This document shows positions 35,152 through 47,178 of a DNA stretch of 56,419 nt, piece after piece. Origin of the DNA: Paracamarosporium sp. OC-R06-R3 (Eukaryota; Ascomycota; Dothideomycetes; Pleosporales; Didymosphaeriaceae); assembly GCA_019828545.1 (NCBI GenBank), contig JACVRA010000496.1, positions 1-56,419 on the forward strand. The letters are read 5' to 3'. Numbering within the stretch: position 1 is the first letter of the stretch; every line of letters begins with the position of its first letter. The translations under genes were made by a program, and so were the position numbers. The notes under the pieces were generated by a model. It searched no databases, was not told where the DNA came from, and saw nothing but the letters and a program-made list of their open reading frames with translations.

Positions 35152-38100
35152 TTATGTATATCTCAGTACAAGAGAAGCTAAAGCCTTTCTGCCCATATCG
35201 CTCAGTGTACTCTGCATAATTTCCAGAATACTAATCTCGAACCCAATCTGTGTTTTGCACCAATTCCTGAGCTCAATGCCCACAAGACTGTCCAATCCCA
35301 ATGTAGAAAGCGGCTGATCCATCTCTATATCGTCTGGATTTCGCATCATAAACCCGTACAAGATTCTACCAATCTCCTTGGCTAGGTACTCAGCCTTATC
35401 ATTCCCTACATGGCTTGCACCCTCAGAAGCTAGATGATTGAGGAACGTTCTAAGGCTCTCATCTGTTGTAGTGAGACGTGGTGCAGTGGACTCGACCGTG
35501 CGGTAGACAGAGAATCGGCGATCGCGCTTCCATATAATCCGATTCTTAGGGTCTGAAATGGGAATATGAGAGCGCACTCCAAGGCCGATCTGACTAGGAT
35601 TGCTGTACTTTTGTGTAGCTTGCTCTTGTGGGTTCACAAACGACCGAGCGATGGCAAGCCTCACACCTTCCCGCATATTGTCCTCAGTGAGAAGGTCGGC
35701 ATCCAAGAAGCGGAAGTAATCAAGAAGATTGGCCGACTCAGCTACATAGCCAACATCCTCCATGACACCGAGATCGATAACGGAGGCTGCCAGGCCCTGG
35801 CTGTGGCGGTACTGTACGAAAGCATCAAGAAATGTGTTGGCAGCTGCATAATTGGCTTGGCCGTACTGACCTACAAGACCGCTTGTGGAACCGAAGAGGA
35901 CAAAAAAGTCCAAGCTGGAGCTCAAGACATTATGTAGGTTCCAAGTACCATCAACTTTAGGCCGGATGGCAGTGTACCAGTCTTCGTAACTCATAATATC
36001 GATGGCGCGATCTTGAAGGGCCATAGAAAGGTTAACGACACCACGGATAGGAGCACAAGCTTCAGCAACAGCTCGTTTGACATCCTCAGAGTTAGCAACA
36101 GAACCTTGAAAAACTTGCACCTTGCAACCCATCGCTTCGAGCTCCTTACAGAAGTCTTCGTTTTTCTCGGAGCGGCCGGATCGCGAGATGAAGACTAAAC
36201 TCTTCGCGCCGTTTCTGACGAACCAAGAAGCAATAGACCGACCAACGCCACCAAGACCCCCAACAAGAAGGTAGCTTGCGTCATGTTGAAGCCTAAGGCT
36301 AGGCTCATTGTTGTTGACTCGAAGTTCGGAGAAGTCGTTTGGCATGTTGACGATAAACTTGCCAATATGAGTGCCCCTCTGCATATGACGAAAGGCATCC
36401 ACAACACCCGCTGCAGGGACATTCATGTAAGTCTTTATGGGCTTGACAAAACCTTGTTCAAAAAGTTCAGCGCACTCACGCAGCATCTGACCACAGACGG
36501 CGGGACGAGCAGCTTGCATATGGCGCGCATCAAGGCCAAGAAAAGCGCGGTTCTCCGTGCATCCGTACAGATCGACCTTACCGTGACCATATAAGTCACG
36601 TTTTCCAATCTCAATCATGGCACCAAAGGGGGCGATGCATCGCCACGTAGAATGAAGTAATTCCCCAGCAAGAGAGTTCAAAGCTATATCCACTCCCTGC
36701 CCGTTTGTGCTCGTTAATACATCCTTTACGAAGGAGTTGCTATGAGAATCGAAGATCTGATCGCGAGGGATAGCGAAAGTGTCTATAAGGTACTGAATCT
36801 TCTCCTGACTACCGACAGTAGCGAAGATCTTAGCGCCAATCATCTGGGCAAGCTGTATTGCAGCGATACCAACAGCGCCACAGGCTGAATGGATTAGAAT
36901 CGTCTGGCCCTTTGTGAGAGGGCGCAGGTGGCATAGAGCGTAAATTGCTGTGGTGAAGACTGTACCCATAGTGCCTGCACCCTCCATACTGAGGCCGTCA
37001 GGTATCTTAGCTATCAGATCTTGACTAGCGATCAGCTTGTTGGAGAAGCAGTGTGAAGCGACTGTGAAGACCCGATCACCGGGTTTGTATTCCACAACAC
37101 CTGGTCCAATCTCAATGATTGTGCCAGAGCACTCGCCACCAAGGTCGTTGCCGTCAACAATGCCTTGTGCCTGGAGGATATCCTTGAAGTTGATACCGAC
37201 GATGTGTGGCTTTATAAGTACCTCGCCACTTCTGAGTGATCTTTGCACTCTCCAGTTCTCCTCCCATCGTAGGCTGTCAATAGCACCCTTTTGACCGATC
37301 GCGAGGACCTTTTCGGTAATTTTCAGACCTGATTTGGTCAGTGCCTCCGTGGGAGCGTACCAGTGGAATCTGGGCAAGTAGAGGATGCCGTTTTCGATCG
37401 CAAACTCGAAGTCTGGGTCAAGTTCAGCGTTGTTGTCTGGGCGTGATATCTTCTCATAGATCTGCACAACCCTAGTCGGGATGTCGGGGTGCTTGATGTC
37501 GTCAACTTCAAGCGTAGTGAACTCGATATGTTTTTCCGAGCGCAAAGTCCTCGCTAAACCTAAGGTTTGGGCGAATCGAGGATCCGTGGCTCGCATGGAA
37601 CAAGATCGAGTAAGCCAAACTACTTTTGCGGTCTCCAGGCTTGTCATCAACTTCATGAGCTTATCGAAGTCCTCCTTGCAAATACCGTCAATGAAAGGTC
37701 TTTCAAGCTCTAATAAGCAGATGATATCTTGGTCCAGAGATACCGTATCATGAAAGGAAGTTAAAGTAACGGTATGACCGGCAGCTTCGAAATGGCTTTG
37801 AATTGATTTGATCTGTTGTGTGACATTGTCCTTGAAGAGCAATGTGACAGATGCCTTTTCCACGGGTTCCTGGTAGGCTCCAACAAGCATTGTCGCACAG
37901 ACTTGATACGGATGGTCGTTATCCAAGACTACGGACCCAGTACCAGTAAATCCAGTGGCCTTGAGCTCGTGGTCCCACTGCGCTGGAGAAATATACGGCT
38001 CCTCTAGACGTCCATCGTCTTCTCCCAACCACCAACCGGAGAAACCTCCCATGATAAAATTCATCCACTTGGCTTGCATATCGAGCTCCTGTAGGAGCAA

Positions 38101-41100
38101 CCGGCCTTGAGGATGAAGCAGCGTTTTTACGTTTTTGAGTGTTTTCTGTATGTTAGGCGTGGCATGAATGACATTGGCGGCCAGTATCAAATCGTAGCTG
38201 CCTTCTTGGAAACCCTGCTCAATGGGACATTTGCTGATATCTAGGACTTGGAATTCTATGCCGTCATATTTTTTGAATCGCTCTTTAGCAGCAACAAAAA
38301 ATCCTGGTGAGATATCGGTGTATATGTACTTGCTGTAAAGCTGTTCACCAAATTCCGAAGTAAGACTTTCAAGCAAATTGGAAGTGGTGCCTCCAGTGCC
38401 GGCCCCAATCTCCAGAATGCGTAAAGTTGGATTTTTGTGTCCTAGAGAAGAGATGAGAGAGGAGTAATCCCAGCTTTCATCAAAAAACGCATAGATCTGT
38501 GTGAGGATTTCGTCTTTCATTAGGATGTCGAGCGCATCGATAGCACCATCGTACAGAGCCTTAGCATTCACATAGACACGGTGGAGAGCAGTGGCGGCTG
38601 CGGTAACTGGCGAGGCCATCAAGCTTGTCGTCATCTTTTCGAGTAGAATTTGGCGGTCTTCAGTCTTAAGATCTGCAATCTTAGGACCACTAGGAACAAG
38701 TTTGTTATTACCGCTGGAGGTCTTCTGTACAGATCGATTGAGCCAGTCACGAAACTTGATGAGGTGAGCGACCTTTGTCTCTATATTCGTAATGATGGGT
38801 AAGGTTTCGAGAGCCAGCACGAAGAAATACTCTTCGAGCTTGAGAAGATGCTCTTGAATATCCAGCGGAGTTCGAATGAGATCTTTGACATCAGTGAACT
38901 CCACGTCCGGCAACCAGACAAGTTCGACGGTGTTTTTGATTTTATCCTCAGTGTCTTTACTTGCACCCATGGGCAAAACGCTGAGATTGCTCAGCTCAAA
39001 CACAATCTTGCCTCGGGAGGTACCAAAAGCGCTGCCAGTCCACGTGTCCACGTGATCTACATGCGAAAATGCAGTAGCTCGGATTTCTGAAGCGTTTCCA
39101 GCTCCAACATACACCTCGTCGAAATATGTAGGCATAGCAAGTTGTTTGAACAAGGTCGGTTCTCCTTGGTGTTGAGTGACAGTAAGGAGCTGCAGAATCT
39201 TATCGATTTCGCATGGATGTAGCTCATAAAAAGAGCTCTCGCGTGCCGGGATTGTTATATTTGCAGTGGCCTCAAAACTGATTGGATCGACGGTAATATT
39301 CGTCATGCCGCAGAATTCAGGACCGTATGTGAACCCTACACGCTGCATGGCCCCATACCAACGTGAAGCCCGCACTTTTCGAAGATGATAGGGTTGTTTA
39401 GGACATTGTCGATATTTTGAGTAGATAGGGCCCGCCTTAGCCTGGCCAGAACAATGCTCATTCCACGTGGATCCGTTAGACGAAGTAACACGGAAGTCCC
39501 ACCAGTCAGTGTCATCCTTGGAGGATAGTTTGGCCCTCTTGAATGTTGTGATAACATCAATCTCCTTTCCAGTGAATATCATAGCTGTCTTGATGGCAAG
39601 GCTACGCACGGAATAGTCGGTCTGCCCTGTAAGTTGGCGGATGGCCTCGCCGGCCATGGCAATGTACCCAGCACCTGGAAAGACAATATCGCTACCGACC
39701 ATATGGTCCCGAACCCACGGTACTTTGTCTAGGCTTGCGATATTCCTCCAAGCTGGTTCAAGCTGGCTGGTCCCTGGCAAACGAGTGCCTAGTGTTTCAT
39801 GAGGGAGGAATTTCCTCTCACGCCATTCTCTACATAGTCGACTTTCCTGCCAATAACTCCTAGAATGATCCCAAGAATAAGCTGGCAGGTCGGTGAGGAC
39901 TCTTCCTGGGGGGTTTATAACCTCGAAGTTTACGGGAACATTGTGACACCAGAGCGAACCGACGCATTCGTACATCGACTGAGTATCATCTCGGTCTCTT
40001 AGGAGAGAATGAACATATGTATGCGTTTGGCCCTCGGCCTGGAAAATCTGTCGTAAAGGGCCGGCAAGAGAAGAATGCGGCCCTATTTCAACCAGCAGTA
40101 TGTTCTTGAAATCTGCATGGATGATGTTCCGAACAGCAGTGTGGAACAGAACAGGACTCTCAAGATTATTCCTCCAGTAGGAAGCGTTAAAAACGCCTGG
40201 GAAGTCGTACCTCTTTCCATTAACCGAAGAAAACAGAGGAATAGTAGGCAGTCCTTCAGAAGTGACGTCTCTTATGAACTCCTCGTAAACTGCCCCATAA
40301 GCCTTCATCTGATGAGAATGGTATGCATTATCCACTTGAAGGAGGCGTACAAACACGCCTGGAATCTCGTGCTTTAGAGATACAATTACCGATTCGATAG
40401 CATTGATATCGCCGGAAATTGTTGTGCTGTTGGGACTATTTTCGCAGCCAATAACAACACCGTCTGTTAGATGCCGCCTTACTTTATCCGCGCCTAAGCC
40501 AACGGCAGCCATAGTCCCACTTGCAAGCTTATTTCTAGTAACGACACCACGGAAATAAGCAGTGACGATAGTTTCTGCCTTGCTTAAACTTCCTGTAGCA
40601 TATGCGGCTGCAATTTCGCCACTCGAATGACCAACAACGGCAGCTGGTGCAACGCCCCAAGATTTAAGAAGGTCGACGAGGACGATCTGAATGGCAGTGC
40701 ATAGCGGCTGGGAAAACTCGGCTTTGGAAATTTGACTTTTCGTTCTAGGTTTCCTGAGCTCTTCGTATATCTTCCATGTCGGAGGAGAACGGCACTTGGT
40801 CAAAATGTTGTCTAGTTCGATGATACCATCTCGGACCGAAGGAAAGTCATCCATAAGTTGCTTGCCCATTTCCGCCCACTGTGCGCCTTGGCCTGTAAAG
40901 ACGAATACAAGAGAGTTCTGTTCGGCGGATATTTGAGTTGAAGGTTCAGGTTCTAGGCCTTCCGAACCGTCAGCGATGGCGAAGGTTCTGTGCTCAAAGT
41001 GGACCCTTCTGTTTGCCAAGGTGTAGGCAAGATCATTGAAACAATCGCCTCCATGTTCTTTTACATACTGTGAGTACTTGTACAAAGAGACTCCCAGAGA

Positions 41101-42630
41101 GTGAGCACTTCTGGCTGAGAAAGGCAACAACTTAAGTCTGGGTTGCTCGGATGCTGGAAACACCTGTAACCGGATGCCGTGGAAGCTTGCGGACTCCAAG
41201 ATGACATGGGCATTGGATCCACCGATACCGAAAGAATTAATACTAACCCGTTCCTGACGATCTTCAGGCCATAGTAATGGCTCAGTAGCGACAGCGAGTT
41301 TAGCCTCTTTCCATGGTATCTTAGGATTTGGTGTGTTGAAGTTAACGTTAGGGGGAATAGTTCGGTGTTCTAACGCTAGAATACTCTTAATAATAGAGGT
41401 ATTACCACTGCTGGCTTCTGAATGACCCAGGTTAGACTTCACAGACCCGATAACTATACCCTCCTTGCCGAAGACTCTGGCTACAGCATTAACTTCAACA
41501 GGATCGCCCACAGGAGTTCCCGTGCCGTGGCACTCAAAAAATCCCGTTTCGTGATACTTGTCGGCTAGACCAGCCAAAGCATAAGTCTTGCGTATCAAGG
41601 ATTCATGAGCGTGTGTGTTGGGTTGTGTGATACCAGTGGTTTTCCCATCATCGTTACAGAGAGTTGCACGGATAACGCCGCGGATAGGATTGCCATCACG
41701 GATAGCGTCGTCAAGCTTTTTAATATAAAGGGATGACACAGCCTCTCCTCTTCCGTAACCAGAAGCATTGGCATCGAATGATCTACATCGTCCGTCCGGT
41801 GAGTTGACACCGTATCTGCTTAAGATCATTGACAAACCAGGACTTAGAATCAAATTGGTGCCGCCCACAATCGCTGATTCACAATCTCCTCTGGCAATGG
41901 CCTTACAAGCTGTATCAAGAGCGACCAGAGAAGCGGAGCATCCCGTCTTGAAAGTCATGCTAGCAGAATATCAACATCTTGGCCTCCTGAATAATGAGAA
42001 TTGGGGGCTTACCTGGGACCAGTCCAGTCGAACTCATAAGAAACGAGGTTACCTAGAGTTGTTAGTCCTCTCGCACATGGAATAAATTTTACTACATACT
42101 GTTCATCAAATCGATATGACCGGTGAGGCCGAAAAATTGCAACGGTTCCGAGTCTTTGGAGTGCATCTCGATCCAATCCTAATTCGGAGTCAGGTGTGGT
42201 CTGCTTCTCACACGGATGCATGCTGTGATACCTCTGCGAATAACCCGACGTAAACACCGATGTTCCTCCCTTTGATGTTCTTCTCTCCAGCATTTTCCAA
42301 CGACTCGTACACAGTCTCGAGGAAGAGCCTCTGTTGCGGATCCGCCTGCTCTATGGCGGACGGTGTCATGGAAAAGAATTGTGCATCGAAAGCACCCAGG
42401 TCAATATCTAGAAAGTTTCCCTCCTTGGCTCTGATTGTGCCAGCACGGCCTGAGTCATCATGAAAGCCGTGGAGGTCCCAACGACTATTAGGAACTGGGA
42501 TCATTCCTTCCTTCTTGCGCATGAGGAAGTCCCATAATGTCTGGGCATCGTGGCAACCACCTGGTAATCTCATACCCATCCCTACAATGGCGATGAGCGG
42601 AGGAGCCTCAGTTGGCTTTCTAGACGGCAT
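35152..42630 (-). CDS. Highly reducing type I polyketide synthase (KS-AT-DH-cMT-ER-KR-ACP)
   Basis: Four exons (42630-42232, 42178-42100, 42052-42013, 41959-35152) with introns of 47-53 bp give 2441 residues. Domains in order: KS with Cys180 (TGCSAS), His317 (HGTGTP) and His352 (NLGH); AT with TGQGAQ and Ser618 (GHSSGE); DH with His925 (RDHMVG) and Asp1092 (HPCEIDK); C-methyltransferase with EIGAGTGG (about 1356-1363); ER with NADPH loop HSACGAVGIAA; KR with GGLGGVG and Ser2197/Tyr2210; ACP with Ser2397 (LGLDSL). All catalytic residues are present, so a reduced, alpha-methylated chain is expected. It ends 44 residues after the ACP serine, with no thioesterase or reductase, so release must be in trans. 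It sits head to head with a discrete thioesterase gene. Confidence 0.97.
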
Positions 42631-43626
42631 ATCACTAAGAGGGTTACTTCATTACTAGTGAGGGGGTGTTTTGACATAACAAACCCTTTTGCATGACCGT
42701 TGATATTCTCCGGGTGCCTCACAAAGCTTTCCTCCTGGGTCGAGGCTTGGGATGAAGTCATTAGAGCAGTATAAAAGATCCGAATGTTTAGTTTGGTAGG
42801 TTGTGATCGAACCAGTAAACGTGGCGACCTGATTGTTCGTCGTGGAAGGGACTGCTGTATAGCGTATCGATCGTGTAGTAGAAGAAAGCAAAGAGCTTAT
42901 ATTAAGCTTTATAGTAACAGCGATGTAAGTACACGTAAACCAGATGAACGTTTGTGAGTCGTCAGCCTACTGATATCGAGTAACAACATCTGCTAAGTAC
43001 TTATAGTATATAGATTTGCTGCTTTCGATCTAGTGACTTCCATAGGTACGACTAGCTACTAGGGTGTGAGATTTGCATCTGCTCATGGACAATGTGAACT
43101 GGAGGATCTGGAGCTAAAGGTGTTGGGTGTTGTACGGGTAAAACATGGTAAAACATTGAATCACCACGTCAATTAGGCCTGCTTATCCCCGGCTTTGTAG
43201 CCACAGATTCTATGTATAGCCAGTCCTCTCTTTTGACTGGCTCTTACTGATGCAATATGTGGTTTTAGTGATTCACACGAAGATATGTGATTTGACCCCA
43301 GCTAGGGGCCCGTCCCTTACGCTGCATGCAGCCTAATTTCTTGGCACACTGAACATAACCCCTGAGCCCCTATGTTGCATGTAGCCGAGACAATGACAGG
43401 TAATAACCGGATTCCGATAGACCTACCTGCTGCATTTATTCCGAGCGACTGGTAACCTATTGAATGTCTCAAAGGAAATATTGATCCAATGGCACAGTCA
43501 ATGTAACCCACCAGCTTACACGCATCGGCGCTCCCGAGAACAGTCTTTGGTGCAACTAGGTATTTTTACTCGTGTAGCCCGACCGTATGTTGTTTTACTA
43601 AGATAGAATTGGAAAATCGGTTCTAG
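42631..43626. promoter_or_regulatory. Bidirectional promoter region of PKS and thioesterase genes
   Basis: One kilobase between the divergent starts. It contains a perfect 12-bp palindrome GCTGCATGCAGC (43321-43332) with a related TTGCATGTAGC about 50 bp away (43375-43385), and a 10-bp tandem GGTAAAACAT (43137-43156). Sharing one region would allow co-regulation of chain building and release. The elements are candidates only. Confidence 0.5.
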
Positions 43627-44602
43627 ATGAAGGACGCTTACACTCTAGCTACAAACCACGACGGCAGCCTTCACATACTTGCCACTCGACCAAGACCAGT
43701 CATGGAAAACCACGAAAATCCAATTTTGTTGCAGAAAGGCGATGCTTCGCGGATGCCTCTTTTCCTGATTCACGATTCGAGTGGGGCTGTCTTCAACTAC
43801 TTCAAGCTTGAGCCTCTCGGCAGGCCTGTCTACACTATCTACAATCCATGGTTTCGGAACACCGAGAAATGGAAAGGCGGCACAATGCTTTTTGTAGAGA
43901 AATATATTGAACTGATTAAGATCGCGAAGCATAGGGGTAATATCTTAATTGGAGGTGCGCCAACTTTGGTCCAAAGTTCAAGTGTATGCCGAAACTGACA
44001 CAAACTTAGGTTGGTCCCTTGGAGGGCAGCTCGGACTGGACATTGGCCGGGTAATTGCCAAAGACAAACGATCTCGGCTACGCGTGGCAGGCGTTGTCAT
44101 GCTTGATACCCTGTACCCATACTGGGGTCCCCCGGAAACTGTACATGTGAACCTGCCGGTTGATCTTGTGTTCGGATCCTGTCCACCTGATATGAAGAAA
44201 GACATGGTGCGCTGCATGCAGTGGACCAAACAAGATTGTTTCGATTGGGTGTCACGAAACTGGAAAGATAACAAAGATCAATTGGACGGTATCGAAGCTG
44301 AGGAACCCCCACCCACAGTTTTCATACATGCGACCGAGTACATTCCGATTAATAACTCAGAGACTGGAGCAGTTGCCATGTTCGACCAGTTTCGTAAAGC
44401 CAAAAACGGCTGGAACTTCTTCCCGCACCAGAACTTCATTGTGGCTACCTGGGAAATTCCCACACATCACTTCGGACTGTTTGAGAAGGGCATTGTATGT
44501 TGAATATTGCCTAAAAAATTATGCACCCCTGACGAGAAAACACAGATAAAGGAGACGTCAGACAAGCTTCTTAAAGCATGCGACTTGCTGGCAGAGGATT
44601 AA
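43627..44602 (+). CDS. Discrete thioesterase (alpha/beta-hydrolase), probable PKS releasing enzyme
   Basis: Three exons (43627-43954, 44010-44494, 44546-44602), in-phase introns of 55 and 51 bp, give 289 residues. It matches the thioesterase domain of PKS/NRPS enzymes: PLFLIHDSSGAVFNYF near residue 45, nucleophile elbow GGWSLGGQ with Ser112 (restored only by splicing intron 1), Asp142 in VVMLDTLYP, and a His at 262/263 in IPTHHFGLF. This is a complete Ser-Asp-His triad. Unspliced, the frame would break before the active site. It probably hydrolyses or cyclises the ACP-bound product of the adjacent PKS, which has no release domain; an editing (type II) role is the alternative. It is convergent with the CYP52-like gene, with only 9 bp between stops. 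Confidence 0.88.
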
Positions 44603-44611
44603 AGATTGTGT

Positions 44612-46553
44612 TCATCTGCTACTTTTCCTTATACACTTTGCATAGACAGGATATACCAACTTGGTATTGAGTTCCAGCTTCATTAGCCCTTCCTGTGACT
44701 GAGACTCGCTCATGAGCGAAATGCTATCGTACTCTTGGCAGAGTCTTGCGAGAAAATATTCCATCTGAACATTAGCGAACTGTTGGCCAAGGCAGATCCG
44801 CGGCCCGTGATTGAAGGGGACAAACTCCCACTTGCTTCTAGGCTTCCAAGTTTCTGACGATATTGTATCAGCTCTAGTTACAGGGTCGTTAAGTTCAATT
44901 TGCAGGACATACCCCATCTCTCCGGATGCCAGTCACTGGCATTATCGGCGCTAAGGTCTTCGCGGTTTTGTAGTGACAGCAAGCTGTAGACTACACACTC
45001 TAGTCAGTGAATGAGTTTTCTGGACGTTGGGGAAGGGAAGGACTCGCTGATTTGGGTGCCCTTCAGAATAGCCACTGGGGATTGGCCGTCGGGTCCCCCC
45101 CCTCGTGGCAAGGTAGTATCTTTGACTGACACTCGGGGATTATAGCCCACTGGATTAACATACCGAAGGGCTCTGCTTAGCATATTTACAATGGAAAATG
45201 GTGTGACTATACTCACGGGGATGATGATTGCGAAGAGTTTCCTTGATGACCATCTTGACATACTTCAACTTCCGTAAATCATTCAAGGTCGGCAGTGTAC
45301 TTGAAGCGATACTGCTTGAGAGTAAATCATAATAGGAAGTAGAGGAAGCATTCTTGACTCACTGCTGTTCCACCTCAGCCTTCATTTTTGCGAACACATG
45401 TGGTCTTTTTGCGATCTCATAAACCGCGAAGGCAAGGGAGGTTGCACAAGGATCTTTACCAGCACTTAGAGTACTGGCCACTGCGTTCCTAATATCTTGG
45501 CGACCTTTTCCCTGGCGAATAAGGTCATCGATGAGACAGATCGACGAGGTTGCACTGTCACCAGTCCTTAAGAAGGCTTTGTTCGCCATGGTATTCTGGT
45601 AGTTCTGAAGAAATCTCACAGCCTGAGGCGCAAGAAGCCTGTCATCGAGCCAAACGCCAACTTTCCCCAGAAGCTGTCGAAGAGAAGCGATCTTCTGCAA
45701 GGTTCCCATTGCAGTGCGGAATTGCTGCTGGTTGGAAGTCAAAGAATTCGTTGATTCGCCAAGGAACACCTCTGTCACCACATCCAGCTGTAAACGATCC
45801 ACAATATCTGCAGCGTCATTACCTTCCTTATCAAGGAGAGCAAAAGAGTTTATAATGTGTTTCTCGGTTACCGTTAAAACTGATTCTCGAACGTGGCTCA
45901 ACTGGTTTGGTGAGAGGTCTATCCCAGATATAATGTTGAGTAACCACTTACATGCACTCGGTACAATGCTGCTTCAGTCTTCCACTCTTCTCCGTTCACT
46001 GTATCTGTTAGTTCTGATCTGGGCTTTCAGCAACTCCACAAAGAGGTTCATACTCCCGAAGATGGCGTCACCGAAGATATTCTTGAATATTATACGCTGC
46101 TCGTCCGACTTAGCAAGCTCGGAGAACTGGGTTTGATCAGCTCTACGCAAAGACCTTAAGTGAATAATCGATAAAGATACCTGTGTTTCCTGAATGGCCT
46201 TGATATTATCTGGATCATCAGTAATGACGAGCTTCTCGCCAAACATGCGCAGTTCCATCGTGTGATTATGCTTCTCCAGAAGACTTTGACTCCAAAGGTG
46301 AAACTTGTGGCTTTTCACCGCTTCAAGCATGCTAAGAAACAGGTTAAGGCCTGGATTCAATCAGTTTGCATGTATTGAAATTTTGAAAGAGGAGTGTACC
46401 AAACAGATTCGATGAGACTATCGCCGGAGGCTTTGCGCCCAAGGCGCCATACCGCCGATTAGTACCAAGGGTAGAGTGCAAGTTAAGTACGGCAAACAGG
46501 AAGAAGGTAACAACACCGCCAAGGGCGAGTGTAGTTGTGTCCAAACCCATCAT
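44612..46553 (-). CDS. Cytochrome P450, CYP52-like (fatty-acid/alkane hydroxylase type)
   Basis: Nine exons (46553-46400, 46350-46181, 46126-46054, 45998-45952, 45901-45363, 45311-45217, 45149-45048, 44990-44913, 44853-44612) in agreeing phase give 499 residues. It has an N-terminal membrane anchor (TTLALGGVVTFFLFAVL), ETLR (ExxR), DTTLPRGGGPDG and the heme loop FNHGPRICLGQQFA with Cys440, the CYP52/CYP63-style GQQFA ending. CYP52 enzymes hydroxylate the omega end of fatty chains, a plausible step on a reduced polyketide. The I-helix reads AGKDPC (295-300), with Pro where AG-x-D-T has its Thr. One intron appears to use a GC donor (GCGAGT, from 45047). The exon at 45311 could instead start at 45314. 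Confidence 0.88.
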
Positions 46554-47178
46554 CTTAGGTAGAATAGATGTAACATTCGCTTTCAGCTCAAGGGAGGAAA
46601 CATTCAACTGGTATAGGCATGTTACAAGGTGCATAATCGCGGGAAGGATTTCACGAGAGACGAAAGGTGAAATTTCGCTCTGCATTGCTTTTTCTGCAAC
46701 TGTAACACTGCATGTACATTTCCTGAGCACGGAAATTGGCGTCCGATTCGAGCCACCCTCAAATATCGGTAAATCTTCGTTATCTGGTGTCCAATGGACA
46801 AGGATACACTAATGTTTCCCACTTGCAGCATTTTTAATTTATCTGCTGACCACCATCAGCTGCTCAACGAGCGCTCCTTCTCTTTTAGAAACGGATGGTC
46901 GAGTTGTTGGCTTATTTCTTACTTGCGCATGTATAAGAGGGGCGCGGTTTGCAGCTGTCGTGGTTGTGGAACCTCAGACACGCACTACTGCTAGGCCGAA
47001 GTGGGTTAGGTAGGCGGGCGAAACTATCTACGTGGGTTGAACTGGGCCACCGTCAACGGAACCCTGTTACAACACCTTCTTCGTCAGTTTGCACGAAATT
47101 CTGACCTGTTCACTTCCCCTCTTTCTCTCAGCTATGCGATGCACCTAACTTGACTCCGCACTACGCCCTGTTTCAACC
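46554..47178. promoter_or_regulatory. Divergent promoter region of the two P450 genes
   Basis: 625 bp between the head-to-head P450 starts. The first part remains open in the CYP52-like frame (an in-frame ATG occurs at 46730), so a longer N-terminus is possible. No palindrome shared with the PKS promoter was found by eye. Confidence 0.45.

Noticed and set aside
43949..44503. Independent second hydrolase gene beside the thioesterase
   Set aside because: The two frames join at a GT-AG intron that rebuilds the GWSLGG nucleophile motif, so they are one gene.
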